Assembly: GCF_002865645.1 (NCBI RefSeq)
Contig: NW_020194559.1
Coordinates: 930,001 to 994,000, forward strand
DNA from: Hyaloscypha bicolor E
Lineage: Eukaryota > Ascomycota > Leotiomycetes > Helotiales > Hyaloscyphaceae
DNA length: 64,000 nucleotides
Direction: 5' to 3'
The position numbers and the translations under genes were made by a program. The notes under the pieces were generated by a model. It did not search any database. It was not told the DNA's origin and was given only the letters and a program-made list of their open reading frames with translations. Every line of letters starts with the position of its first letter. The first letter of the stretch is position 1. Positions 25,552-39,000 of the stretch are shown one piece after another.

Positions 25552-27285
25552 TCAGCCCAGCTTCACCCACACACCTTGGTTCACGAAGCAGGTGATATTG
25601 AGCTTCTCGGTCCACTCCTGGGGCGGATCCGGCCCTTTGAACACCGAGTACTGCTGCATGAAGCGAACGAGGACGTATCCCGCCCCGACGAGCGCAAGCT
25701 GCTGGCCTAGGCGTCATAATCTGGTCAGTCCATCCCTCGGTTGTGTTTGTTATACACTGAGCGTTATAGAAGACATGTGTACTGACCGAGACAGATCCGA
25801 GGTCCGCCACTAAACGGAATGTAATTCCACGTTGGCCTCTCCTTCTCCCAACGCTCGGGCTTGAACTCGAGGGCATCGTCGCCCCATAGATCGTGTCGTC
25901 GATGAAGCGAGTAGGACGAGAAAGAACACTCGCGGCCTTTGGGGATAAAGACAGGTGATCGTCCGTTCGGACCGCCGCCCACGGGAAGAACCGTGTCCTT
26001 GTTAGCCACGCGCAGGTTCTGCGGCACGGGCGGGTACAGCCGGAGCACCTCCTTGATGACCCAGTTGAGGTACTTCAAGTTCTTGATGTCTTCGTACGCG
26101 GGCAAGCGTCCGCCGAGCGTCTCGGATATCTCGACCCGCAACCGTTCCTGCACGACAGGGTATTTGGCGATGCAGAAGAAGAGGGTGCTAATGAGGGCAG
26201 CTTCTGAGCCTACCGCTGCCAAAACTGGAGTTATAAACTATTAGCATCACATCATGACTAGATACCTGGATTAGCGACGCATGCATCGAAAAACTTACGC
26301 ATGTTTAGAACATGATCACGGATCTGCTCAGCAGGCATGCCTTCGCTCGCCAACGCCCGAGGAATCGTGTACTTCCCATCAGCCTCAATGTCCCCGCCTT
26401 CCTTATGGCTCGCAATGGCCTCGAGCACGATGGGGTCGACATGCTCATGAAGAACTCGACGCGCCTCCTGGAGCTTCGTATCGTGCACAAGGAACGACAA
26501 CTTGCCCGCGCGCAGGCGCTCCGAAATCATGGTGTTGGCCCTGTCAAGCGCCCACAAAAAGCGGCGGCCCACGTGCGCACCATGAGGACGCAGCACGTCG
26601 AGCGGACGCCCAGACAGCAGCTCGGTGCCCACGTCGAGCGTGAAGCGCTGCACCCACTCCTGCAGCTCTACAGCCGAGCCGGCAGGCACCTGGTCCTGGT
26701 CCTGCATGACTTCGAACCAGACCTGCAGGTGCTTTTCCCAAGGCGACGTGTCGCTGAAATAGGACCGCGTGAGCTGCGGCCGCGACACCGCCCGCGCGTG
26801 TACCCAGTCTTGCCCGTCGGCGCTAAAGATGCCTACGCCAACGAATTCAAAGGTCGCCCAGCGACGCCGTGGGCCCATGTCCCTGAAGTCGACAGAGTTC
26901 CACGGTCAGCGAAGCTCGATTAATCATTACGTGAGAGGAGAGTCTGATTTCTGACGCACCAGTCGCTAAATTTGGTTGCCAGTATGGCCTGGATGTTCTC
27001 CGGTTCGCAGGTGACGTGCATCAGGTTGCCCAGGAGGCCGACCTCAAACGTGTTGCCGAAACGTTTGAACATGTTGTCGAAGTGCTCCAGGTTGCGACGG
27101 CTGCGCATGGCCCTGTGGAGCGCGGTGGCGTGTCGAAGCCCCAGGAGAGGGTCCCAAGGACTGGCGTGGGGAGCCGGCTGGCAGCCATTCCTGCGTCGCC
27201 GTCGATACAGGTCAACCTGGACATAGACCAAGTAGGCTAGAGTCCAGGCGATGGCCACGGGCAGGATGATCAAGGTCGAGTTCAT
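25552..27285 (-). CDS. Cytochrome P450, CYP52-like, cluster tailoring enzyme
   Basis: Model: join of 27285-26960, 26882-26299, 26224-25787, 25706-25552 on the minus strand, three GT-AG introns of 77, 74 and 80 nt, 500 aa. It is a membrane-anchored monooxygenase: hydrophobic N-terminus (residues 3-24), ExxR helix K (E362, R365, VIKEVLRLYPPVP), heme loop FSGGPRICLG with Cys448, followed by QQLALVGAGYVLVRF as in CYP52/alkane-hydroxylase relatives. The last intron must use donor GTCAGT (25786) to keep CLGQQLAL in frame. Odd point: the helix-I motif AGx[DE]T[TS] reads AAVGSE (306-311), so the acid and Thr are missing. CYP52-like enzymes oxidise long alkyl chains, so hydroxylation of the polyketide side chain is my inference. 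It is divergent from the halogenase, start to start 429 bp apart. Confidence 0.9.
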
Positions 27286-29463
<2,178 letters not shown>

Positions 29464-29781
29464 TTCTGAAGGTACTTCAAGCAGCACTCTACTAGGCGGT
29501 TGCCCACCACAATTGTGCTATTGAATCTGCGGAACGGCTTCTCTCCTATTGTTTTTGTATGCAACTTCACAGCTACATTCTATAAAGATCTCCCAAGCAA
29601 ATAAAATGAAGACAAATAAAGGCACGCAAATGGCGAGCCAGAAATATAACTTAACAGCCCCGCTATTCTATATTTAGAACTCTTTGGGAACCTCTCTAAC
29701 GATAGCCTCAAAGTCATGTCCGTTACGTTACTGGACTCGCTTAAGCCTTGGCACATTTGGTGTCTAACACCAATTGGTGTT

Positions 29782-29889
29782 TACACACTTTTTGATTTTG
29801 CACACCTCTTAGTTTCTGCACATTACTTGGTTTCTACACATCACTTGGTTTTTGCACACCATGTGGTTTCTGCGCACTACTTAGTGTTT
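29782..29889 (+). repeat. Minisatellite, six units of 18 bp
   Basis: Six consecutive imperfect units of the type GCACATTACTTGGTTTCT. Because the unit is a multiple of three it creates an artificial open frame at 29716-29928 (a periodic His/Val/Leu/Ala peptide) that I do not accept as a gene. Confidence 0.85.
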
Positions 29890-29952
29890 ACAAACCGCAA
29901 TATTTGGTTCGTACCGATGCCGAATTAGAACCCAGCAGCTTTTAATAGAACT

Positions 29953-30393
29953 ACCGTATTATCTGGTGTATATGACCATGGTCTTATAACCCGTTCCACA
30001 CCTAAATAATTCGTCAGGGAATGGTCCTAAGCCTAAGAGGGTCTAGTAATACGTCGACCCCACTAAAAACCGCTTAGTGTATGGTGTTGTGCTTACCCCT
30101 AATTCCTCACCCCTTTATTCCTCTCTCCCATTCTCCCTCCTAAACTCCGACCCGCACCACCAATTGCTCTTGATATTACGTGCCACAAATTATATACATT
30201 GAGAATTAGCTAAGAAATCTGCTAGAAGATTACTTGAATTACCTCAAACTAGCCAATTAAGCAATAGTTTAGTAATATAAGACCATGGTCTTATATTACT
30301 AAGCTATTGCTTGAGGAATTACTCTGGAAATGGTCTTTTATTTGGGGGTGGTCCTGAACGAGGGGGTGGTCATATACGCCAGATAATACGGTA
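29953..30393. mobile_element. MITE derived from the pogo-like transposon at 59.3 kb
   Basis: The ends are inverted repeats (TACCGTATTATCTGGTGTAT on the left, the reverse complement of CGCCAGATAATACGGTA on the right), with TA at both borders as for Tc1/mariner-pogo insertions. The left 225 bp are almost identical to the start of the larger element at 59293, ending together near ATTGCTCTTGATATTA; the transposase region is absent. So this is an internal-deletion derivative. It is not RIP-mutated, unlike its parent copy in the window. Confidence 0.85.
30259..30312. repeat. 54-bp near-perfect palindrome inside the MITE
   Basis: Arms of 27 bp centred on GACCATGGTC (between 30285 and 30286), one mismatched pair (30268/30303). 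It could extrude a hairpin. The GACCATGG core also occurs in the terminal repeat of the element. Confidence 0.85.
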
Positions 30394-30576
30394 ATCAGGT
30401 CCCAGTCATTAATATATAAATTCTCCAGGAGATGATTTAAAGCATATACAGTATCTCGAATGCCTCGTTTCTTCTTTACCTCTGAGTCCTTAATCTTCTG
30501 GGCATGGAGGTGCGGTGCAAATGGATATGCAGCATGAAGGTTAAAGAGGGTTAATAGAAAGAATTACTATTTTGCG

Positions 30577-30717
30577 TCACAGGCGATCATAATCTTCCCC
30601 GCTCGGCATCTGCTTCTCCCTCTGCTTCAATATTCGATTAGCGTCGGTGCGTTTTTTGAGAATATTCTCGAGGATGTTGAAAGTACGCGCCACTGGCACT
30701 TGGATGGTGGGAGCCAT
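30577..30717 (-). CDS. Possible small ORF or terminal exon, unknown
   Basis: 46-codon frame starting MAPTIQVPVARTFNILEN and ending GEDYDRL. Its composition (amphipathic, Lys/Arg-rich) looks protein-like and differs from the shadow frames around it. On the minus strand it lies 200 bp downstream of the partial cluster motif at 30915-30942, oriented as the same motif is in front of the HR-PKS gene. I do not recognise the family. It could be the last exon of a degraded gene or chance. Confidence 0.25.
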   Translation of the reverse strand: MAPTIQVPVARTFNILENILKKRTDANRILKQREKQMPSGEDYDRL

Positions 30718-30914
30718 GATCCTGTGCAGGCCTAAGAAGTCTCAATGGCAGTGAGGATGTCCGCCGCCGAGAGCGAGGAAGGGAGGGGGGGGCCTTCGAA
30801 GATGGGATATGACAGTGGCAGAGTCGTGATGGCGTAAGGCGTGGACGGTAGCGTTGTCGAATAAGGACTATGCTTGACGTTGAAGGCAATCAGTCCTGAC
30901 TTCTGCCCAACTCA

Positions 30915-30942
30915 ATTAGATTTGTGCGTCCCTCTGCGAGGC
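30915..30942 (-). promoter_or_regulatory. Partial copy of the 35-bp cluster repeat
   Basis: Minus-strand reading matches the first 28 bp of the repeat at 33013 exactly (GCCTCGCAGAGGGACGCACA then AATCTAAT) but lacks the CATTACG end. No accepted gene starts next to it. Confidence 0.7.
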
Positions 30943-31290
30943 TATTTTCGCCGAGCCCGATGACGGATGGACAGGGATGGTCGCCGACGAGCTCGCCCAA
31001 CGCCTACTGCGGTCTGCAAGTCTGTCACGTAACGCACTTGTCGCAGAGCCGCAAGAGCTGTGCGAGCACGGGACTTAGAATCGCACGTGCTTTTACGTAA
31101 GCATCGGAACGCTCAGCCTATATAAGCAGAGCTCCATTCTTCCTAGAAAATGGAAGACAATCATTCCTCAATTCCAACAACCGTAAGGGTTGCTCCACTT
31201 CTACGTGACAGCACTTGATACCAGAACCTTGGAAGATTTTCGCTAACATTCCGGCGTCTACGGTCTAGGTACATGTATCTGACATATTGG

Positions 31291-32576
31291 CTAGTCTGAA
31301 TCGTCATCAACGGGGTGGCATCGTCGAAGAAAGGCCATTTCTATCGCCATGCCCGGTCCAAAAGACACTGCGACAATGTCGTCCTTGCCTCCTTCAGCCT
31401 TCCTCAGCGTGTCCAAAACAATCAGGACCGTCGGGCTCGACGAGTTTCCGCGCGTCCGGTATATGTGTCTGGTTGCAGACAGCTGCGCCTCGCTCAGGCC
31501 CATTGACTCCTGCACCCCGTTGATGATGGCCTTGCCCCCTGGATGCAAAGCCCAGTCAAGGTCAGCAGCCGTCGCATGTGGAAGCCCGGCCTTGTCGCGG
31601 AACGAAGGCAACAGCTTCGAAAACATGGGTGCCACCGCCCCGGCTGACTTCGTCGCTACGTCGCGTGTCAAGACGATCCGATAGCCCGTCGGACACAGGT
31701 CCCAGCCCATGTGCTCCATTGTGTTCGGGATGGTTGAATTGTCCCAATCGATGAGCTGAAAGAGAGGGCCTCGTCCGCTGTCTTGCAGAAGGCCAGCCTC
31801 ATTGCTCAGCACCAATGCCGCCGCACCATCCGAGAAAAGAGCCGCGGCGATGCTGATATCCTCCGGGCTCGTGCTGGCCTCAGCGTCAGCTAGTTCTTGC
31901 CTCGCGTTGGTGGTGCACAGCTCGCAAGCAAACGCCAGGATCCGCGCTGGTTTTTGGCGTGCTGTCGCGCCACAGGCCAGTTGAGCGGCAACGCGCATGA
32001 TGGCAAGACCGCCCGCGCATCCCACACCCGCGAGGAGTACGCGTTCCACCTCGGGCCCGAGACCAAGCCTTTCTGCCACGAGCAAGTCGACGCCTGGGTT
32101 CCCGTAGCAAGTCGTGGTGCAGGCGACGACATGAGTGATTTCGGACAGCGCACCACCCCACTCCTTTAGCGCCTTGCGACAGGCCTGCGCAGCCAGGTCA
32201 ACGCCTGCCTTGTGCCAGATGGCGTTCAGATCAGTAATGGACGGCATTTCAGGACGATGCAGAAAGGCTGAGCTCGAGCCCATGTCCTGGATGCACGGCC
32301 TCTGATCGATGCCGGAAGCTCGGTTGACCTGCAGCAACTTCTTGAGCCTGACCAAGGACGCTGAGGTGTCAGTCATTTTCTTTTTTTCACCCAGCATTCA
32401 GGTGTGGTGGCAAGTGCGTCTTACCCAGGTCTTTCGACGTCGTAGAAGCGCGTGGCCAACTCCTCCAGACGTTCAGGCCCACAAAGGTAAGCTGGATACT
32501 GGTGACCCAACCCCGTGATCCAGAGTCCAGATTGCCCACATGGCTCGTGGGTGCCGTTGCCGTTCATGATCGCCAT
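31291..32576 (-). CDS. Type III polyketide synthase (chalcone/alkylresorcinol synthase family)
   Basis: Model: 32576-32425 and 32347-31291 on the minus strand, one 77-nt intron whose acceptor TCAG|GCTCAAG restores the family sequence [11 protein letters not shown]; 402 aa, the usual length. Catalytic triad: Cys161 in GVGCAGG, His319 in LHPGGK, Asn352 in RGNSSS; C-terminal GFG-loop equivalent SFGPGMAIE (379-387). The enzyme condenses a starter acyl group with malonyl-CoA and cyclises to a resorcinol, resorcylic acid or pyrone. It is divergent from the HR-PKS (511 bp between starts), which implies co-expression and handing over of the HR-PKS chain as starter, as in known fungal HR-PKS/type III PKS alkylresorcinol pathways. 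ATG 32576 (MAIMNGNG) is preferred over an upstream ATG at 32651 whose extension looks non-coding. Confidence 0.93.
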
Positions 32577-32750
32577 CTTGTTGTGCTGATGCCTGATGCC
32601 GTGTGCGCTGCAGGCCCTTGTGTTGTTCGAGTACCCGGCCTTTCTCGACAAGACTGGCTTTCTACATGAGGTTGCTCAACTCTACACAAATATTTGCAAC
32701 ACGGGTAGATTTGGAGATTCGGTTCTCTCCTTCGACGCCGCCTCATTTCC

Positions 32751-32823
32751 CGGTAAGCCGATATGCGCTCGGTTGTCGGCGCAGGTCAGATGTCTAGGAA
32801 CCCCGATTTTTCTCGGTAATCCG
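32751..32823. promoter_or_regulatory. Two CGG-N4-CCG sites (Zn2Cys6-type)
   Basis: CGGTAAGCCG at 32751-32760 and CGGTAATCCG at 32814-32823, 63 bp apart. Together with CGGAAATCCG at 27483 they define a shared CGG-NAAN-CCG pattern in both divergent promoters. Confidence 0.5.
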
Positions 32824-33012
32824 ACTTCTCACCCGGCGAATGCCGTTCCTGCGCAGATTGGCCCCCACGTCGATCAATGGCCGAGAGGACAACGGCGTCG
32901 GATTCCCGGCCGAGTACAATGGTACCGGGTTGGCGGTAATCTTAGGTAATCAACCAATTCCGTCGCGAATCCCATAACTGAGCTTTACTAGGTCCGCCAT
33001 AACAAGCGTCAC

Positions 33013-33047
33013 GCCTCGCAGAGGGACGCACAAATCTAATCATTACG
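33013..33047 (+). repeat. 35-bp cluster repeat, promoter copy
   Basis: Starts GCCTCGCAGAGGGACGCACA and ends CTAATCATTACG. Identical except for one base (T/C) to 33793-33827 in intron 1 of the same gene; the similarity extends upstream as GCGTCA-x-GCCTCGC. Confidence 0.9.
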
Positions 33048-33087
33048 GACAAGATCCATTATTGTTTTCTTTGCCGGCATACTTTTG

Positions 33088-36000
33088 ATGAACGCCATGG
33101 GATTTTCAAGTCAGCCAAACGGACACTCACCCGCCACGTCCAGGTCCACCGCGAACGGCCAATCGGAGTACACGAACGGTCATGGGTCCGCCGCCACCAC
33201 CAATGGTCAGGGCAGAGCTCCCAAGCCTCTGGTTGAGCCCATCGCCCTTTGCGGCATGGGACTGCGACTCCCGGGCGCAGTCAACGATGCCCAGGCCTTC
33301 TGGGACCTACTCCAAAACAAGCGGAATGGGCGATGCAAGGTACCAACGACGCGTTACGACGTCGACAACTGGTATGGCCCTGGAAAGTCCGGCCACGTCA
33401 GCTCCAAGTTTGGCTATTTCCTCGACCATGTCGACCTCGCCAACATGGATACGTCTTTTTGGTCGGCGACAAAGGACGAGTGCGCTTCGATGGACCCTCA
33501 GCAACGACTCCTGCTCGAGGTCGTGTACGAGGCGTTGCAGACGGCCGGGCAAAGGTCGACGGACCTACGTGGCCGCAAGGTCGGCGTCTTTGTCGGCAGT
33601 TTCGAGGGGGACTGGTTGGAGTTGGACCAGCGCGATGTCGAAAATTTCAGTCGCCATCGGCAGTCCGGCTCAGGTGACTACATGGCGGCAAACCGCATAC
33701 ACTATGAATTCGGCTTCATGGGTCCCAGGTATGATGACTCCCGACTTTTCTAGAATTTTTCACACGAAAAAGCCCGGCGGCGGTGGCGTCAAGCCTCGCA
33801 GAGGGACGCACAAATCCAATCATTACGTGACTGCCGACGTGTTTCCAGGACGCGGAAGCGTCATCAGTCGCTAAACCGGAGGACTGACCAAATTTCTATA
33901 CAGTGCCGTCATTCGCAGTGCGTGTTCCAGCTCCATGATCGCTCTCCACGATGCATGCACTGCCATTAATGCCGGAGAGTGCGAAGCCGCCATTGTCGGA
34001 TGTTGCAATCTCATCCTTTCCCCGCGCATGACAGCCACAATGCAGGAGCTGGGTGTTTCGTCGCCGAGCGGCTACTGCCACACCTTTGACGCTGCCGCCG
34101 ACGGCTATGCCCGGGGCGAGGCCGTGTCAGCTGTCTATCTGAAGAAGCTGAGCGATGCCCTCCGCGACGGCGACCCAGTCCGGTCTGTGATTCGGTCTAC
34201 CTGCCTCAACGCCGGGGGAAGGTCCTCGACGCTGTCGGCGCCCGTTGCGGCCGCTCATGAGGCCCTGATTCGCCGCTGTCATGAGCTGGCTGGCATAAGC
34301 GACTTTTCGAGGACGGCCATGATGGAGTGTCACGGAACGGGCACCCCTGTCGGCGATCCTATTGAGGTTCAGGCCGTTGCAAACGTCTTTGGCGAGCATG
34401 GAATCTATATAGGATCGGTGAGTCCCCCGGGCCCTTTTCCTCTTCAGGCTGTGCCCGCCGAGTACTGATATGGAATAATCCACGGCAGGTCAAAACCAAC
34501 CTCGGACATGGCGAAGGCGCCTCGGGGCTGTCCAGCCTTGTGAAAATGACGCTTGCCCTCGAGAACAAGACGATCCCGGCCAACCTCAACTTCAACACCC
34601 CGAATCCCAACAGTACGTTCTGAATGATTAGAATCCTGCGTGGGTTAAACAATGACTAATGTTTTGAAAGTACCATTCGAGTCGTGCAAGCTCAGGGTGC
34701 CAACTGAGCCTATGCCGTGGCCCAAAGACCGGGACTTTGTTGTTGGCATAAACAGCTTTGGTGTCGGTGGATCCAATGCCCATGCTCTCCTTGGGTCGGC
34801 GGCCTCTTTTGGAGCTGGTCTGGCCGAGGAATCCGCGTCCGAGAAGACCACGGTCTCTTCGAAGCCCGCATTGCTCCTGTTCTCGGCAAAGCACCCCAAT
34901 GCACTCAAGGCGATGATTGAGAGCCAGCAGGCATATCACCTCGCCCACCCGAATCGGCTTGGCAACGTGAGCTACTCCCTCGCCATGAAGCGGGACGCCT
35001 TCGACCATCGCGCCTTTGCCGTAACCGATGGGTTGGACGACTGGACTGCCAAGTTTTCAACGCGAACTGCCCCTCCTCGCGAACCGCAAACGCTTGTCTT
35101 TGTTTTCAGTGGCCAGGGCGCCCAATGGGCCCAAATGGGCAAGGAACTCATCCAGGTCTACCCAAGCTTCGAGGAGAGCATCAAGGCCCTGGACAGGCAC
35201 CTGCACACGCTCGAGGACGACGGACCGAGTTGGTCGCTGCTGGAGGAGCTTTTGCGAGGGAAGAAGACAAGCCGTTTGTCCCAGGCAGAGTTCGCGCAGC
35301 CGTGCACCACGGCACTGCAGATTGCCCTGGTGGACCTGCTGCGACAGTGCGGCCTCACGCCGGACGCCGTCGTCGGCCATTCAAGTGGCGAGATCGCCGG
35401 CGCGTACGCCAGCGGCGCGTTGACGGCCCGCGAGGCCATCCTCGTGGCCTACTACCGAGGCCGGGCGATGCCGTGGGTGGAGAAGGCACTTGCAGTTGAT
35501 GGTGTGCAGGGCGGCATGGCCGCGGTTGGGTTGGGGCCGGAGCAGGTCACGCCGTACCTTGCCAAGGGTGTTTTGGTCGGGTGTGAGAACAGCCCTGAAA
35601 GCACCACGCTCACGGGAGACAAGGACGTCCTCGACAGTGTCTTGCGCCGAGTCAAAGAGGCGTACCCGGATGTTCTTGTCCGCGAGCTGAAGGTGGATCG
35701 CGCATATCATTCTCACCACATGGGCATCGCCGCACCGCACTACCTGGCTGATCTCAAGGCCCGAGGCATCACGCCGCAAGCGCCTTCAGTCCCTTTCCAT
35801 TCCAGTGTCACAGGCAAAGTTATCCGCAATGCCCAGGATCTTGGACCCCAGTATTGGATTGACAATCTCATCTCCCGCGTACGCTTTTCTACCGCCGTCG
35901 CCAGCGTCCTCTCGTCGTCTACTCGGCCGCCCAAGACGTTCGTCGAAGTCGGTCCGCACTCGACACTCGCCGGCCCACTCCGACAGATTCTCCAATCAGC

Positions 36001-39000
36001 GAATTCGCAAGCCGACTACGTCAACGTCATGAAGCGCGGCCAGGACGCGAGCAGGGCTTTCCTCCAGGCCATGGGCGAGTTGTGGAGCCTCCACGTGCCA
36101 CTGAATCTCGCCGCCATCATTGACAAGGGCGAGTTTCTGACCGACCTTCCGCTGTATCCGTGGCACTATGAGGAGCCGTTGTGGGCCGAGAGTCGCCTCT
36201 CGAAGGACTACCGGTTTCGAAAATTCCCCCATCATGAGCTTCTCGGCTCCCGCGTCGTCGAGAGCACCGACCACAGCCCGAGCTGGCGGAACGTCCTACG
36301 CCTGGAGAGCGTGCCATGGATCGGAGACCACGAGGTCTTCGGCGACGTCATCCTTCCGGGTGTTGGCTACGTGGCTATGGCGGGCGAGGCGATTCGGCAG
36401 CTGACGGGCGCGCCCGACTTCTCAGTTCAACGTGTGCATATCAAGGTGGCCTTGGCCTTGAAACACGACTCTGCAGTCGAGCTCGTCACGCAGCTGGACA
36501 GGGTGGCGCTTACAAACTCGCTCGACGCTGCGTGGTACAACTTCAGCATCTCCAGCCACCGAAAAGCGCCCGATGGTGGCGCTGGCGCTGGCGCGTGGGT
36601 CAAGCACGCCTTTGGCCAGGTTCGTGCCGGCTCCGAGTTCCAGCCAGGTTCGCCGCCAGACGTGCGACCGCTCCAGAGGGTTGTTTCTGAGAAAGGCTGG
36701 TACCGCAAGTTCCGCGCTGCGGGTTTGGACTACGGGCCCCGGTTCCAAGGCCTCGCTAACACTACAGCCCATCCGCCGGCGCCAGAGCTTGTGGCGGCCA
36801 TCACCAACGACGTTCGCCTCGCCGAGTCGTACTACCCCGTCCATCCCGCCGCCCTGGACTGTCTGGCCCAGGCACTCGTTCTTGCCTTGTGCGGCGGCCT
36901 GACGAGGAATCTCGCCCACATGGCTGTGCCCACCTACATTGATGAGCTCTACTGCCGGCCTCCTGCGACCGAAGACATGGCCATTCGCGTGCGCGCTACC
37001 GAGCGTAGGAGGAATGCCTACACGGGCGACATGACAGCCGTCTCTGACGGACAGGTTGTCGTTCAAGCCAGAGGGTTCCGCTTGACCGTGGTGGACAATA
37101 ACGACACTGAGGCCGAGGGTCCAAGCAGCAGCGGCGCGAGATTCCGCCACGGTGCCGTCCAGCTCGAGTGGAAGCCGGACATCAACTTCGCCGACGTTGA
37201 CAGGCTGTTCTCCCCAGATTTGCCGCCCGACCAAGACTTTGAGATGCTGGACCGATACCTTGCGCTGTGCGCCATCGAAGTGGCCGAGCGTGTGCGAAAC
37301 ATTGAGCCGGCCCAGGACCACATGGCACTCTTCTCGGCATGGACGACAAAGTTCGCCGCCGGCACGCAACTCGATGGCCTGTTTGGGGTTGAAGAGAATC
37401 ACATTCTGCGCGAGGACGGCGACCGCCGGAAGGAGGTGATGGACATGCTGTACTCGCAGCTCATGGACTGCGGAACACGCGCAGCCGCCGAGGCGCTTGG
37501 CAGAATTGTCGAGGCCAGCGAAGCCCTCATGCGCGGCACCACCGACGGTCTTGGTGTCCTGATGGACGGCAAGCTGCTGCACGACGTCTACGACGGTATG
37601 CAGCTGACAGACATGACGGCCTTCCTCGACCTGGTTGCGCACAAGAAGCCCAACCTGCGAGTGCTCGAGATTGGCGCCGGCACGGGCGGCACCACGGCCA
37701 AAGTCTTGCCAGCTCTGCAGTCTGCATACGGCGAACGCATGTATCTCTCCTACACCTACACCGACATATCTCCGGGCTTCTTTCCGCCTGCCCAAGAGCG
37801 ATTCCACGAATCCCCGGGCATCGAGTATCGCGTACTGGACATTTCGCAGGACCCGACTGAGCAGGGCTTCGAGGCCGACCTGGAGAGTTACGATCTTGTC
37901 ATTGCTACCAACGTCCTTCACGCCACGCCGCGTATCCAAGACACGCTGCGCAATGTCCGTAAGCTTGTCCATCCTCGCGGGCGGCTGTTCCTGCAAGAGC
38001 TGTCTCCCGTCAGCAAGTGGCCCAACATGATCATGGGCGTGTTGCCGGGATGGTGGCTTGGCGCCGACGACGACCGTCCGGAAGAGCCGTACATGGATGC
38101 ACAGCGGTGGGACAGGGAGCTCACGAGTGCTGGGTTTTGCGGGGCTCAGACCGTCTTCTTTGACGGACGACTGTGCCTCAACATTGTCACGACGCCCGCA
38201 GCGCCAACAGATGTTGTTTCGAAGGAGCAGAAGCGAGCGAGAGTCATGCTGCTGGTCCCTGCTCAGGTCAGCGAGACGTCTGAGCCGCAAGTGCGTGCCG
38301 TCACCGCCCAGTTGCGGGGCGCCGGCTATCGCGTCAACGTTCACCATTTTGCACAAGCTGCGGCGGACCTTGACCTTGGGCCGGACGAGGATGTTGTCGC
38401 CCTGCTCGATGTGGACAAACCCTTCTTTCACGACCTGAACGAGGCAGGGCTCCGCGCCTTTCAAGGCTTTGTTGCCCATGCCAAGGAGCGCCGGTGTGGC
38501 ATTCTTTGGGTGACGGGTGGGAGCCAGGCCGGCTGCACCGACCCTCGCTACGCGCCCGTTGTGGGCGTGGCTAGAGTTCTGCGTCTCGAGCTTGGTGTGG
38601 ACTTTGCCACGCTTGAAATGGGAGGGCACATACAGGACGGCGGCACTGGTATGGACAGCCATGGTGGCCTCGAGGTCGATGCACAGGCTGTGGCGCGTGT
38701 GCTGGACGAGTTTCGGCGCCGGGACAGGGGGGCCATCGAGACGGAGACGGATACGACCTGCGAGGCCGAATGGGTGTATTTGGCAGGTCACGTTCTGACG
38801 GGACGCTACCACTATCTCGACATAGACGCCGAACTCAAGAAGCCCCAGCCGTGCAGCGCCAGCGGCAGCATCGAGACGGCCATTTCTGTTCCGGAACGCG
38901 AGCAACAAAAGACGTACCTCAAGCTCGACACTTGGCGGCCAGGCTTGCTAGACGCATTGTACTGGAAACGACTGCCCGAAGAGGAGCTTGGGCCCGAAGA

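Larger units (their letters stand above)
29464..31290. other. Convergent intergenic region with minisatellite, MITE and an orphan promoter-like block
   Basis: This 1.8-kb gap between the halogenase and type III PKS ends is unusually long for the cluster. It holds an 18-bp tandem repeat (29782-29889), a pogo-derived MITE (29953-30393), a possible small ORF (30577-30717), a partial copy of the cluster motif (30915-30942), and a TATATAAG box at 31119 with the bZIP-like palindrome TTACGTAA (31093-31100) upstream and a 22-codon frame from ATG 31150. It could be the site of a lost fifth gene. Confidence 0.6.
32577..33087. promoter_or_regulatory. Bidirectional promoter of type III PKS and HR-PKS
   Basis: 511 bp between the two start codons. 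It holds two CGG-N4-CCG sites (32751-32760 CGGTAAGCCG; 32814-32823 CGGTAATCCG), further GGTAATC strings at about 32,934 and 32,945, and the full 35-bp cluster repeat at 33013-33047, ending 40 bp before the HR-PKS ATG. Confidence 0.7.

Noticed and set aside
29716..29928. 70-codon periodic frame
   Set aside because: Produced by the 18-bp minisatellite, no independent evidence of coding.
31150..31218. 22-codon frame after a TATA box as a small gene
   Set aside because: Too short and only 23 bp from the TATA box; kept only as part of the orphan promoter observation.
36422..38908. 828-codon open frame on the minus strand
   Set aside because: Antisense to the HR-PKS; GC-rich coding DNA leaves the opposite strand open. 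No family motif in it.
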